The notes beneath the pieces are model-generated. The model was not told the DNA's origin. It was given only the letters and a program-made list of their open reading frames with translations, and did no database searches. A stretch of 64,000 nucleotides of DNA from Chlorella sorokiniana (taxonomy: Eukaryota; Chlorophyta; Trebouxiophyceae; Chlorellales; Chlorellaceae), in assembly GCA_025917655.1 (NCBI GenBank), contig CP084619.1, positions 62,001-126,000 of the forward strand, read 5' to 3'. Position 1 is the stretch's first letter; every line of letters starts with the position of its first letter. This document shows positions 1 to 12,100 of the stretch, in pieces. A program made the translations under genes and the position numbers.

Positions 1-3000
1 CAACGTGCGCGTTGGTGCCCTGGAAAGCGAAGCCGCTGACCCCGCAGCTTGGCCGCCGCCGCCGCCGCCGCCGCTTGGGCTGGCGGCGGAGCCGGGGCAC
101 GGGGCATCCACACCGGCGGGACGGCAGCGGTACCATCGCGACAAGGAGCGGTACCGCGCGCGTCCTCCAGGCTGGCGGCGATGTAGGGGTTGACGGCGGC
201 GAGGTGCAGCGTCCCGGAAGGGGCGGCGGCGGCGAGGCGCCACAGCGCGCGCAGCATGCCCGCGGCGCCCGCAGCGGGCTCAGCATGGCCCAGCACGCTC
301 TTCGCAGCCGCCAGCTCCAGCGGCTGTGCGGGGCCGGCGTGAAGCTGCCGGGAAGCTGGCGGCGGCGCCGCCCAGACAGCCAGCGCCGCTCCCACCTCGA
401 TAGGGTCGCCCAGGGCGGTGCCTGCGGGTTGGGCAAGAATGTTTTGCTGCGAACAAACCGGCAGCCATTGCGTCACAGTGCAACGCTGATTTCCATGCAG
501 GCACGGCAGGCTTGCAGTCAGTGCAAGCAGAGCGGCGGCCACGCTGCGATCACAGGTGCGGCGCTAACGCCGACAGCGCCCACCCGTGCCGTGCATCTCC
601 AGCGTCGCCACGTCAGCGGGCGCCAGCTTGGCGTCGCTCAGCGCCAGGCGGACCACCTGCATGGCACAGGTGGAAGACACGGGTGGAAGACACAGGTGGA
701 ACACGCAAGTGAAAGGCAGGTAAAAGACACAGGAAGCTGCGAGTGGTTGGCAGTGCGGTTGCAGGTTGGACAGGGAGCCGTCAATGCTGGGCAGCATCAT
801 GCAATTTGTTGCAAATGTGTGAAGGACTGCAGCCTGCCTGTGCAGCGGCAGGCTTGCACAGGCCCGATTGGCGGCGCCGGGAGGATCAGCACAGCTTCCA
901 CCTCCCATCCCTCCCGCCCCACCCACCTCCTGCTGAGCCGGCCCATTGGGGGCGGTCAGGCTGCTGCTGCGCCCGTCCTGGTTGATGGCTGAGCCTGCCA
1001 CAAGCGCAGCCACGCCGGGGCCCAAGCTGCTGCCAGCAAGGGCGGCGGCGCTGCTGTGCGTGCTGTGTGCGCTGTGCGCGCTGAGGCCCAGCGTGATGCA
1101 CGCCTCGCCCGAACGTAGCTGCAGCGAGCGGGAAATGAGAAGTGGGGGTGGGGGGACAGGAGCAGCAGTGAAGCGGTGGGCAGTACTGCCACTAGTGCGG
1201 CGAGGAGGGAAAGACGAAAATGCTCAATGCATCTTACAGCGACCTCCCCCTCAAGCATTTAACATCCCAAGAAGACGGAATACATCACATCAAAGGCACA
1301 GCCCCCACCCATCCACCCCCGAGCGCACCCGTCGGCAGCGACATCCAGCGTCTTGCAGCGCCCGTCTGGTGCCAGCATGGCGGCGGCCGCCAGCATGGCG
1401 ATGGTGGCTGGGTCCAGCGTCAGCAGGGCTGTAGGGCGGAATGATAAAAAGGCAGCATTATACCAGGCACAAGAGCAGCAGAAGCGACAGAAGACTGTCT
1501 CCTGGCAACTGCCTGGCAGGGGGCGGGCGGCACCGGCGGCAGCATAAGGGTGCAGGGCGGCAGCACAAAGGCGCAAATGGGCGCGAGAAGCGGCGGCACT
1601 CCGCCCCCTTGCCTGAGGCGACGACGGCGCGGCGGCAGCGCCCCTCCGCCAGCAGCCGCTGGGCCAGGTGGGTGGCGGCCAGGGAGGAGGAGCAGGCGGT
1701 GTCGAGCGCAATGGCGGGGCCTGCGGCGGAGGGGAGCCGAGCGGTGGTCAACTGAGAGCATCGTGACAAAGCAGGGCACAATGGGTCCCCACAGAGGGCA
1801 GGCTGCAACCACAGGCCGAGTGCAGTGAAGTCCAAAGCGCTACATCATAAAACAATAAAACAAGAAACCAAAGAACAGAAAACAAATCAAACAGCCCAAG
1901 AGAACCTACCCCTGAGGCCGTAGGTGAAGGCGATGCGCCCGGCAGCCACGCTGAAGCAGCGGCCGGTGGCCTTGTAGGCCTCCCCACCTGCGGCAGGGGG
2001 GGCCAAGAAGATATAAATGTAGAGTCAAAAGGTGTTTGCAGGAGCGGTTGGAAGCAGGAAGGGAGAGAAGACGATGAGGCGGCGGGTGGGTGAGTGGGCG
2101 GGGGTGGGCAACAGCAAGGGCCAGCTGCCACGCACGCCCAGCAGGGCAGGCAGGGGCAGCTTGAAGCCGAGCGACGGTGCGATTCAACACACGAGTCCGC
2201 ACCCCTGGCAGCGCTCTGTCTGTCTGCTGGGAGTAGTCCCAGAAGGACTGGGCCGCCAGCACCGCCACGTCGCTCACTGAGCTGGCGCCCGCTGAGCTGG
2301 CGCCCGCTGAGCTGGCACCCGCCGAGGTGGCGCCCGCTGGGCTGGCGCCGCCCCAGGCCGCCAGCACCTCCCAAGCGTCCTGCGGAGTGAGCGGGTGTGG
2401 ATTGTGTGTGGGGGTGGGCGTGGGTGGGTGGGTGGGTGGGACTGGGGGTGTGGGGGGCAGTGAGGTGCTGGCAGGCTTGCCGCCACCGGCAGCACTCACC
2501 AACAAGCTTGAACATCACCTGTCCAGCCCCCAGCCCCAACCCCACACCCCACCCATGCGCCACCCCGCAACAGACAGGCACACAATACACAAAACACGCC
2601 GCCGCCGCCGCCGCACCCACGCCCCACCTCCAGCATCATGCGCTGCTGCGGGTCCAGCAGCTGAGCCTCGGCGGGGGCCAGCCCCAGCGCCGACGCATCA
2701 AAGGCCTCGGGAGCTGGCAGGAACCTGCAGGGGGAAGAAAGAAAAGAGAGGACGGCCACAGCGGCGGTGATCTCAATGTCTACCTCAATGACAGCTGGCG
2801 GCAGAGGCAGCGGCAAGGCGGTGGGCCGATGTACAGCACTCCGAGATGTACAGCGGAGCGACAGCTAGACGAGGGCTGCCTGGGCGGGCTTCATAACCAG
2901 GCGGGGCCAGCAAGGGCCGAGCAGCTGCTCAGCGCAGTGGCGACGCATCCAGAAGCCATGAACGCACCTGCCAAAGCGGCTGCCCGGTCGATGCGACACG

Positions 3001-3150
3001 CCGCCGCCGCCGCCGCCGTCCACGTCCCAGCGGGCCCAGAGGGTGGGGCGGCAGGAGTCCGCGGTGGCGGCGACGCTCCCGGGCAGGCCAGCCGGGCGGC
3101 GGTGGCCTCCACAGCAACGACGACGGCGGCGAGCCGCCCAACTTCCCCAG
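1..3150 (-). other. PKS ketosynthase domain KS2
   Basis: Decarboxylative condensation domain. Visible blocks in order: RWDVD near 3,090; [20 protein letters not shown] at about 2.70-2.64 kb; the [14 protein letters not shown] block near 1.95 kb; the active-site DTACSSSL, with Cys codon at 1,692-1,694; [13 protein letters not shown] near 1.35 kb; [19 protein letters not shown] near 0.96 kb; HGTG near 0.59 kb; GDPIEVG near 0.39 kb; LGHAEPAAG near 0.28 kb. The [10 protein letters not shown] block that ends a ketosynthase lies within the first 40 bases, so the window cuts the gene exactly at the KS2 end. The catalytic Cys and both His are present, so the domain looks active. It carries a repeat-coded insert (see the 2.28-2.35 kb repeat). 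Confidence 0.88.
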
Positions 3151-6100
3151 CCCTCAGCGCCGACTGCGACGCCACTGCTGCGCTGAGCGGCGATCCATCC
3201 AGCCTCGCAGCGCACTTTTCCGCTGCGGCGGCGCCTGCCTCACCCCCTCGCAGGCAGCTTCGTGCGCATCAGCCGCCGCCGCCGCCAGCTGCGCGTGCAG
3301 GTGGGCTGCCAGCGCGGCGGGGGTGGGGTAGTCAAATGCCAGGGTGGGGGGCAGGGACAGCCACAGCCGCTGCTGCAGCGCGTTGCGAAGCTCCACAGCG
3401 CCTGTGTGTGTGTAGGGGTGAGGGGGTGGAGGGGAGGGATGGAGGGAGGTTAGTTTGAAGGTGAAAACTCAATTGTGGGCTTATGTATATGAGAGAGAGG
3501 GTGCGGATGGGGTAAACCATGTGTGTGTGAGATAATGAGAGAGAGAGAGAGAGGGTGTGGTTGGGGGGTTGGGGGCAGGCGCAGCAGCTCTGCAGGCGGG
3601 CCAACCCGTGGTCCCTCCTGCTGCCGCCCAGCCGCCTGCCGCAGCGCCTGCTGAGTGGCAGGCGTGCTGTCAGGCTTCGGTGCAAGCATTGTTTCCCCCT
3701 TTTTACTTTCATCTCTGGCCTGCCCAGCCCCCACTCACCGAGCGAATCGAGGCCGGCCGCCGCCAGAGGTTGCTCAGGCTCCACACACCCGCCGTGCACC
3801 GCCGCCACCGCCGCCAGAACCTGCTGTAGCACCTCCTGCAGCGACGGCGGCGCCACCCGGCTGCCGCCCTGCTGCTGCTGCTGCTGCTGGCGGCGGCGGC
3901 GGCGTTCCGCTGCGCTGGCGCCGGAAGCGTGCGCAGCGGGCGCCCTCCGGCCGCCTCCGAAGCAGCAGCAGCAGCAGGCAGGTGCCCTGCGTAAAAGAAG
4001 GCGGCGGCGTGGCGCGGTGCCCGCAGAAACTCGCGCCACTCAAAAGAGATGGCAGCCAGTGCCGCCGCCGGCGCGCCGCCGCCGCCACTGCCCGCGCAGC
4101 GGCAACAGGCTGCCAGCTGGCGTGCCAGAACTGACAGCCCCTTGGGGGCTTGCACCATGCCCAGCCCGGCTCGCTTCATGGCCCGGTGCACGGCGGCAGA
4201 GCCCGCCACCATGCCCACCGTCGCCCAGGCCCCCACTGCAGGGAGCTGCTCGGCAGTCCTGCAGCGGCGGCGGCGGCAGCAGGAGGGGCGGGAGGTGGGT
4301 AAGGTGGTTCCACCAGATGCCTGGCTTGGGCGGCTGGCCAGCCTGGGACAGCGTTACAGCGTGTGGAGCAGCCAGCGGGCAACTGGCAGCGGAAGCAATG
4401 CGAGAAACAGCGCTGGCCGGTGGCAATGCTGGTGTGCCCACATGCAATCGGGCGAGACCGGCGCTGTTTTCAATGTCCCCACTTCCCCTCAACCATACCC
4501 CCAACCTGCCCACACTCACCCTGCAGCTGCAGCTTCTCGGCAGCTGCGTCCAGGGCCGCATTGGCCGCGGCATACCCGGGCGCTGCCCGCCGGCCCCACC
4601 ACCGCCCGCAACCGAAGAGAAGAGGAGGGCGGCTTGCAGCGGCGCGGCGGCGGCGCCAGCCGCCGCCAGCACGGCGCGCAGGGCGGGGGCTTTGGGGGCG
4701 TAGAGGCCCCTCACGGCGGCGGCGTTCTGGCGCAGCAGCGGGCGTCCCGCAGGATACCCCCGCATGCAGCACGCCGCTCGTGCCCGCCTGGCAGCTGCCC
4801 CGGGGCCAGCGCCGCCGCCGCCGCATCGCCCGCCGCCGCCGCGTCGCACATGGCAACACTGATGAGCGCCGCTGACAGCAGAGGCGGCGCCCTGCCGCCT
4901 GCAGAGCGTCCGGAGCGTCCCAGCAGCACCAGGCTGGTGGCTGGACCCCCTCGCTGCGCCAGCCAGGCAGCCGCCAGCTGGCCCAGTGCACCCGTACCGC
5001 CCGTTACCGCCCACCGCCGCACCGCACCCGCCGTCGCTGCGGCTGCACCCAAGGTTGAGCCGGAAGGTGCGGGAAGCTGGCCGGCGGCCTGCAAGGTAGC
5101 AGCCGGGCCGCCAGGTGCAGCCCGGCGCAAAGCTGCTGCCCCTGTCCGGCGAAAGCGGCGTCCCAGGCCGCGCCGCCGGCTGCACCGAGCGGCGCCGCCG
5201 CCGCCACCGCCCCGCCGCAACCCTCGCCGCCGGCAGTTCCGCCGCCACGCAGCGCAGCAGCGCGGGCAGCGCAGCAGCGGCGGCAGAAGCACCACAGCCC
5301 TGCGCTGCAGAGCCGCCGCGGCAGTGGGGCGCAGGAGCATCCAGAGCGGCTGAGGAGAGGGTGGTCAAGCTGGCGGCGAGAGCCTCGCTTCGCGCCGCCG
5401 CCAGCTGCAGCAGCTGCAGCAGCCACAGGCTGGCCGCCAGCCCGGCATCCGGCCGCCCGCCGCCGCCGCAACGGGCAGCCGGTGCAGCCTGGTGGGCAGG
5501 CCGCCGCCGCCGCCCAGCTCAAGCCAGGCCGCCGCGGGCGGCTGGGTGGCGGCGGCGGGAGGGCGCATCGCAGCTGCCGGCGCTGGCGCCAGCACCTGCC
5601 AGGAAGCTGCGTAGCTCATGCTGCCCTGGCTCTGAGCTGCAGCAGCCGGCAGGGCGCCGACATCAGGCGGTCCCGCTGCCGCCGTGCTGCCCTGTCCTGC
5701 CAGCTGGAGCCCGCTGAGCTCGACGCCGCCGCTCTCGCCGCAGCACAGGCGCAGGCCCCTCCCTCCAGCGCTGGCTTGCCAGGCGCCGTCGGCGCGCGCC
5801 GCCGGCGCAGGCGGTGTTGGCGGTTGAGAGGCAGCCGAACGCAGCGGGCTCAGCAGGGGAGGAGAAAAGCGGTTTTGTGGGGAAGCTGCCGTGCAGCTGC
5901 AGGGCCGCCAGCAGCAGGGCTGGCTGCAGGTGCAGGCCGCGCTGCTGCTGCGCACGCTGCAGCGGCGCCGCTGCCAGGCTGGCGACCGCCGCCGCTGTCG
6001 TTACAACCTCAGAAGGCTTACCCGCCGTGCTGCTGGCGGCAGAGCCACGCACCCAACCTGAGCTAATAATCAATTCAGGCTGCTGGCTGCACTGCTGGCA

Positions 6101-9100
6101 CTGCTGGCAGGCAAGCCGGGCTCCGCAGCAGCCACCAAAGCAGCGAGCAGCGGCCGCTCGCCGCCATCCGCCGCCGCACAAGCCACGTCGATCGCTCCGC
6201 TGCGGCAGTCTGCCGTCGCTGTCAGCGCCGTTGCTTGCGACAGCGCTTCGCCGCCGGCAGTGGAAACCACGACGGCGTCTGCCAGCGAGAGCACTGCTGG
6301 TTTCATGATAACTCCGCCGCCGCCGTTTGCCGCCGCCGCCAGCATGGCTGCAGCTGCCATCGCGGCCTCTGCCGCCACGGCCCAGCCCCCTTGCTGGGCC
6401 CCCAAACCCCCACGACCGCCGCTGCCGCCGCCGCCTGCAGGCTGCCGTGCAAACGCACCGTATGCTTCCCGGCGCCGCCCAGCAAGCAGCCAGTCAGCAG
6501 CGCGCTGGGCGGCGGGAGGAGCCAGAAGGGGGAGCGGCACCATGCGGGGGCGGGCCCCGAGGGGCAAACAGGCCGGCGGGCGCCGCCGCCGCTTCTGGAT
6601 CCAGCACCTCCAGCAGAGCGTGGGCATTGGTGCCCTGCAGACACAACCGAAAAGACGAAGATGAGGGGGAGGAAGAGGAGGAGGAGGAGGCGGAGCAGGA
6701 GGAGGAGGGGGAGGGGGGGGGGGGGGGGGGGGGGGTGGGGGGTGGGGGTGGGGGTGAACAAAGGGGAAGGGTCGGGACGCAGCCAGCTTGATTCCTTCAG
6801 ACACAATCTTGTTGTCTGTTTGCATCAAGCAGAGCCTGTGGCCAAGCCCAGCTAAAAGGTACATACAGCACCCGCACACACAAGTGTTGCCCGGCTGACA
6901 CATGCCAGCCGCCGCCGCAGCCGCCGCTCCCGGGGACTCGCCTGGAAGGCAAATGCGCTGGTGCCCGCCGCCAGCCGCCCGTGCCCCGCCGGGGCAGGCA
7001 GCGGTGCGGCTGCCCGCGGCGCCGTGGCCGCGGGCGGTGCCGCGCCCGCCAGGGCTTGTTGCACGTGAGGGTTGACGCTCCTGCGGCCAAACGCAAGGTG
7101 GTGCGGCGTATTAAGAAAGAAACAGGCACAGAAACAGTGGCTCCACCGCACAGGGTACCGTCCATGCCTGGCAGCGCTGGCAGGCCACGGGCATTGAAAG
7201 CAGTGCAGGCCCAGCAGGCGCAGGCGGGAGTGCGCGAGCGCACAGCGGGCGCCAGCGGGCGCCGCCCTGCTGGCCCCGCCGCCACCTGGCAGCCCACAGC
7301 CACCCTGGAAGCGGCCCCGCGCCCCCAAAACAGAAAGTCCCCCACCTGAGGTGAAGCATGCGGGGCAGTGCCCGCCCCTGCAGCGCCAGCGCCGCCGCCG
7401 CCAGGCCCGCCAGCCCCGCAGCGGCTTCCGCGTGCCCCAGCGCAGCCTTGCTGGCCAGGAAAGCGGCAGGGCCGTCGGCGGCTGCGGGGGCGGGGCAGGA
7501 CAGAAGCAGTACAGCAGCGGTTGGGTGGCGTCACAACTCTGCAGCTTGCAGCCTTCCAGCAGCCTTCGGTTTCTGTCGCCCAGCACAGCAACCACCGCCC
7601 GCGTGGCATACACCGATCCGTGGCGCAAAGCAGACATGCACAGCAGCTGCACCACCCAGCGCAGCAAGCTCCCCGGCAGCGTACCCCCGCCCCCCAGCAG
7701 CCCACCTGTGCGCCGCTGCCCCAGCACAGCCGCCGCAGCTCCCACCTCGATCGGGTCCCCAAGGGCAGTGCCTGCGGGTTGGAGAAGGAGAGTGTGGAAA
7801 GTTGCCAGAACAGGTAAAAATGCAGACTGTGAGTCAGCTTCGAAGAAACTGTCGCCCTGCAGCGTCCGGCGGTGCAAAGCGCGCTGCATGGCCAGCATGC
7901 TGGCAGTGCAGCGCAGCAAGCAGGAGCCCTCCAGCAAGCTGTGAGATACAACCTGTGGAGTGGTGCGGTCGAAACCAACACACACAGACATACCTGTGCC
8001 GTGAAGCGACAGCAGGTTGAGGCGGGCCGCCGGCAGCGCCGCCGCCGCCAGCGCTGCTCGCACCAGGGCCTGCTGCGCGGGCCCGTTGGGAGCGGTCAGG
8101 CTGCTGCTGCGCCCGTCCTGGTTGACGGCGGTGCCCAGCAGCAGCACAGCTGCGCCAGCACCGGCGGAAAGGCCGGCGCCTCCGCCCTCGGCTGATGCTG
8201 TCGCGCCGCTGGCAGCTGCTGCGGCTGCCGCCGCCGCAGAGGACACGCTGTCGACGACGACGCGCAGCAGCAGCGCCGCTGCCGCCTCGGAGCGCACGTA
8301 TCCGTCGGCGGCTGCGTCCAGCGCCTTGCAGCGCCCGTCGGGGCCAGCATGCCTGTGTGTGGTGGGGGGAGGGGGTATGGGGGGTGGGTGGGTGGGTGGG
8401 GGTGGGGTGGGGGTGGGGGTAAAGGCAGATGGCAGCAACGAGTTGAGGCCATGCATGCACCGCAGCCATGCTGTGAGCGCGTGTGATGCAGGTGTACTGC
8501 AAGAGCGCGCAGGCGGTACCGTCGCCGCAACCGTACCTGCACCGCTGTACATCAGAGTTGTGCCCGGGTGCAGCATCAAACAGATGCCGGCGGCGAGGCA
8601 GCGCCGGCTCACGCCCAGCTGCATAGATAAGGGTGGGGTGTTGGTGGTGTGTGGGGGGGGGGGGGCGCGGGGCGGGGGGGCAACTAGCTGGCGGCAAGAG
8701 GTAGCGGCGGCAGCAGGTGAAAGCCGCCCAGGGGAAGGTGGGAGGAAGCTGGGCAGTCGCAGGCACATTGTGGCGCCACTGCTTTGCATGGCACGCCGGT
8801 TTGGGGGACAACGGCCGCGCACAGCCTCGTAATGAGGCACGGCTGTCCCCAGCTGAAGCCAAGTGATGCACACACCAACCAAACCAAAGAAAGCATTACC
8901 ACATGCAAAACGTAAAAAAGCGAGCACATGCACGCCCCCAGCCCACCATCAGGCTGGCTCGGGCGGTGCTGAGCGCCACCAGGGAGGAGGAGCAGGCGGT
9001 GTCTGTGACGGCGGCGGGCCCGACCAACCAAACACGAAGCTGAGACGGCCTGCGCAGGAGTCGCGAGCAAAGCGGGGTTGCGAATAATGCACAATAGGGG

Positions 9101-12100
9101 GCTTGTGGCAAAGCGAGAAGGAGAGCAGCAGGGCGTGAGCGAGGCGTTGCGTGCAGGGGGCAGGGGGCAGACAACAGCTTGCATGCTCGTCACGCCGACG
9201 GGGCAAAGGCAGCAGCACTGCAACCGCGCAGCCAGGGCAGCGCCAGCAAGCAGGGCGGCGGCGGGGTGCGCCGCCGCATCGGCGTGCCCACCTGCCAGCA
9301 CAGAGAGTCCGCTGCCGCTGGCGGCGAAGCCCGACCCGCCCCGCCCGTGCGCCTGCAGCAGCGCCGCCCACTCCGAATGGCTGGCCCCCACATACACACC
9401 GACGTCGGGCTGCGGGGCAGGGCCCGCGCGGCCCGCCGCGCGCCGCCGCGGCGGCGACGCCGGGCGGGCGCAGCGGCACCGCCGCCGCCGCCGCGCCCCT
9501 GGCGCTGCCGACAGCTTCCCAGGCAACTTCCAGCAGCAGGCGCTGCGCTGGGTCCAGCAGCGAGGCCTCGGCGGCGCCCACGCCAAACAGGCCGCCGTCG
9601 AAGCCGGCCACGTCTGCGGGGAGGCGGGGAGACACAGTGTGAGCAAGGGAGCGGGGCTCAGCGCCTGGCTTCATGCTGTTTCTTCTCGTGTGCATGCCTG
9701 CTCGCAACCACCATTCCGGCTCTGGTGCCTGCCACGGCCTCTGCTGGGCAGGCCCAAGCTGCAGTCTGGAGGCTTTCATGGCACAGCCAGATATGCTCTG
9801 CTGCACCGGGCCAGGCCCCCAACACCCACCCACTCACTTGGCAGGAAGCCGCCAAAGCGCGGAGGCAGCTCAGCGCCGCCGCTGCCGCCGCCGCCGCCGG
9901 GGGCAGCCAGCCGTTCGCGGTCCCAGCGAGCGAGCGGCACGGGGGCGGGCATGTCTTCGCCGAAGGTCGCCACGCTGTGTCCGCTGTGCATGCCTTGCAT
10001 GCTGTGTCTGCTGTGCACGCTGTGGGGCAGGCGCAGAGCGGCCCCCTCCGTCGCCACCACCTGCAGCGCGGGCACGGCGGCGGCGGCGGAGGCCAGCGCG
10101 GCGGGCAGCGCCGAAACGGAAGCCCTGCAGGGCGGGCGAGGCATGGGGGTTACCGTGTGAGCCGCCATGCCTGCCATGCTGCTTGCTGTGAGCTTGTCCT
10201 TCGGCAGCCGGCAGCGGGCGCAGGCCTGAGGCCTCAGCTGCAGGCTGCCTGATTCTGAACCTGCCCTGCTCTGCCCAGCAGGATTTCTCCAATGGCAGGC
10301 AAAACACATTCTGCAAAGCTCCTTGCTGCACCCTCCCCCTGAAACGTACACACAGGCTGTCAAAATCCGCCCTGCAGTACCCCCACCCCCACTCCCACCT
10401 GCGCGCGGGCAGCGGCATGGCCGCCAGGCTGGCGTGGGCAAACATGCTCTGGGAGGTGCGGCGGCGACGGCCCTCCGCTGCGGCAGGGGGCGGGTGGGCA
10501 GGAGTGGAGAAGGGTGTGTGGTTGGTGGGGAGGTGGGAGTTGTTGGTATGTGGGTGGGGGCGGAGTGAGGGCGGGTGGATATGCGCGACTGTGTGTGTTT
10601 GAGGGAAGGCGGTGTGCAGGTCAGCCGGGGGAGGTGGGGGAGGTGTGACCGACGGCAAAGCCGAGGGCGGGGAGGCAAGGGAGCCAAGGAGAGACTCGAG
10701 GGCAGCGCAGGCTTGTGTGGATGCAGATGCACACAACAACAACAACGCTGGCACGGCGTCGCGGCAAACGCACAAGCACGCGCACCGGCAGCCATGCTGC
10801 TGCGCGCCGCTGGGGCGCCCAGTCGGCGGTGCGCCGCACGCTGCTGCTGCGGCGGCCCTGCCCCGCGCCAGCTGCCTTTCCCGCCGCCGCCACGATCGCA
10901 CCGCCTGCCGCAGCCCCTGCCGCCGCCGCCGCTGCGTCCTCCTCCTCTGCTGGGTCGACGGTGGAGGCGCGGCGGCTGGGCAGGGGAGGGGCCTGCGGGC
11001 GGCAGAGGAGCGGCGGGATGGCACAAACACATCAGTATATCACTTCAACTGCTTTGCTCGGTGCCCTGGGCTGCACCCCAGACCGTTGGGCTGGCCCCAG
11101 CCCACAGCCATGCTGGCAAGCATGCACGCATGGACCGCGCGAAAGGACGCAGTTTTTACACCCCATTCCGTTTGCAACTTACGTCTCAAACACCGGCTGA
11201 CAATCCCACACCCCTCATCCCTGCACACCACCGAACATATACACACACACAGAGCAGCAGCAGCGGCAGCGGCAGCGGCGGCGGCAGCAGCGGCAGCGGT
11301 ACAGGTTTCCGTACCTGCGAGGCCAGGCAGTACGCCGCCAGCGCCTCCACCGAGGGGCAGTCGAAGAGGAGGGTGGAGGGCAGGGCCAGGCCCAACGCCT
11401 CCGACACCAGGCTGCGTCGAGAGAGGGGGCGGCGGGTGGCAAGCAAGGCGAGTGGGCGGGTGGGTGGGTGGAAAGTGAGCGGCCTGGATGACTGCACGCT
11501 ATTGTTGCTTAAGGGGGCAGCCTGCATCGATCACACACCCTCGCACGGACGCTTGAAATGCATCCCTCCACCCCCCTTTCGCACACACACCATCCGCCTG
11601 GCCAGCGCCCCTTTCACACACACAACAACATACGCTCACACACAACAGCATACGCTCACAAACACACACACACCTGGCCAGCTTCAGCAGATCCAGGGAG
11701 TCGAGCCCCGCATCCATGAGGGGGTGGCGGCGGTGAAGCTTGCGGCTGGGGGAGAGGAGGGATGGAGGGGCAGCGTAAGTCGATCATGGCTGCGCAAGTC
11801 CGGCGGTTGCGTACACAGGGCAGGGGGTGGAAAGAAAGGCGGCGGCGTGAGGCCGAAACTGACACGCAGCACACGTGCTGGATGCGGCGGGTTGCACCGA
11901 GCGGCAGCTTTGCCTGGCGTGGAGGAGGCGCAGCAGCTTCCTCTCCGCTGGCCCACCTTCCCCCGAAGAGGGGGCGGCACTGAGCGAGCAAGCAGTCAAT
12001 GCATCTGAAGCGAGTGCATCCCAAAGGCACCGGAATAGGCCGCCGCGGCCACACGCAAAAACCATGCAACCAAACCACACAACTCGCTTGCCGCAGCTGC

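Noticed and set aside
12-992. Long plus-strand open frame opposite the polyketide synthase, and many similar ones in the first 14 kb
   Set aside because: In GC-rich DNA, stops are rare on the strand opposite coding sequence. The translations are Arg/Pro/Gln-rich with no motifs, while the minus strand carries ordered PKS motifs.
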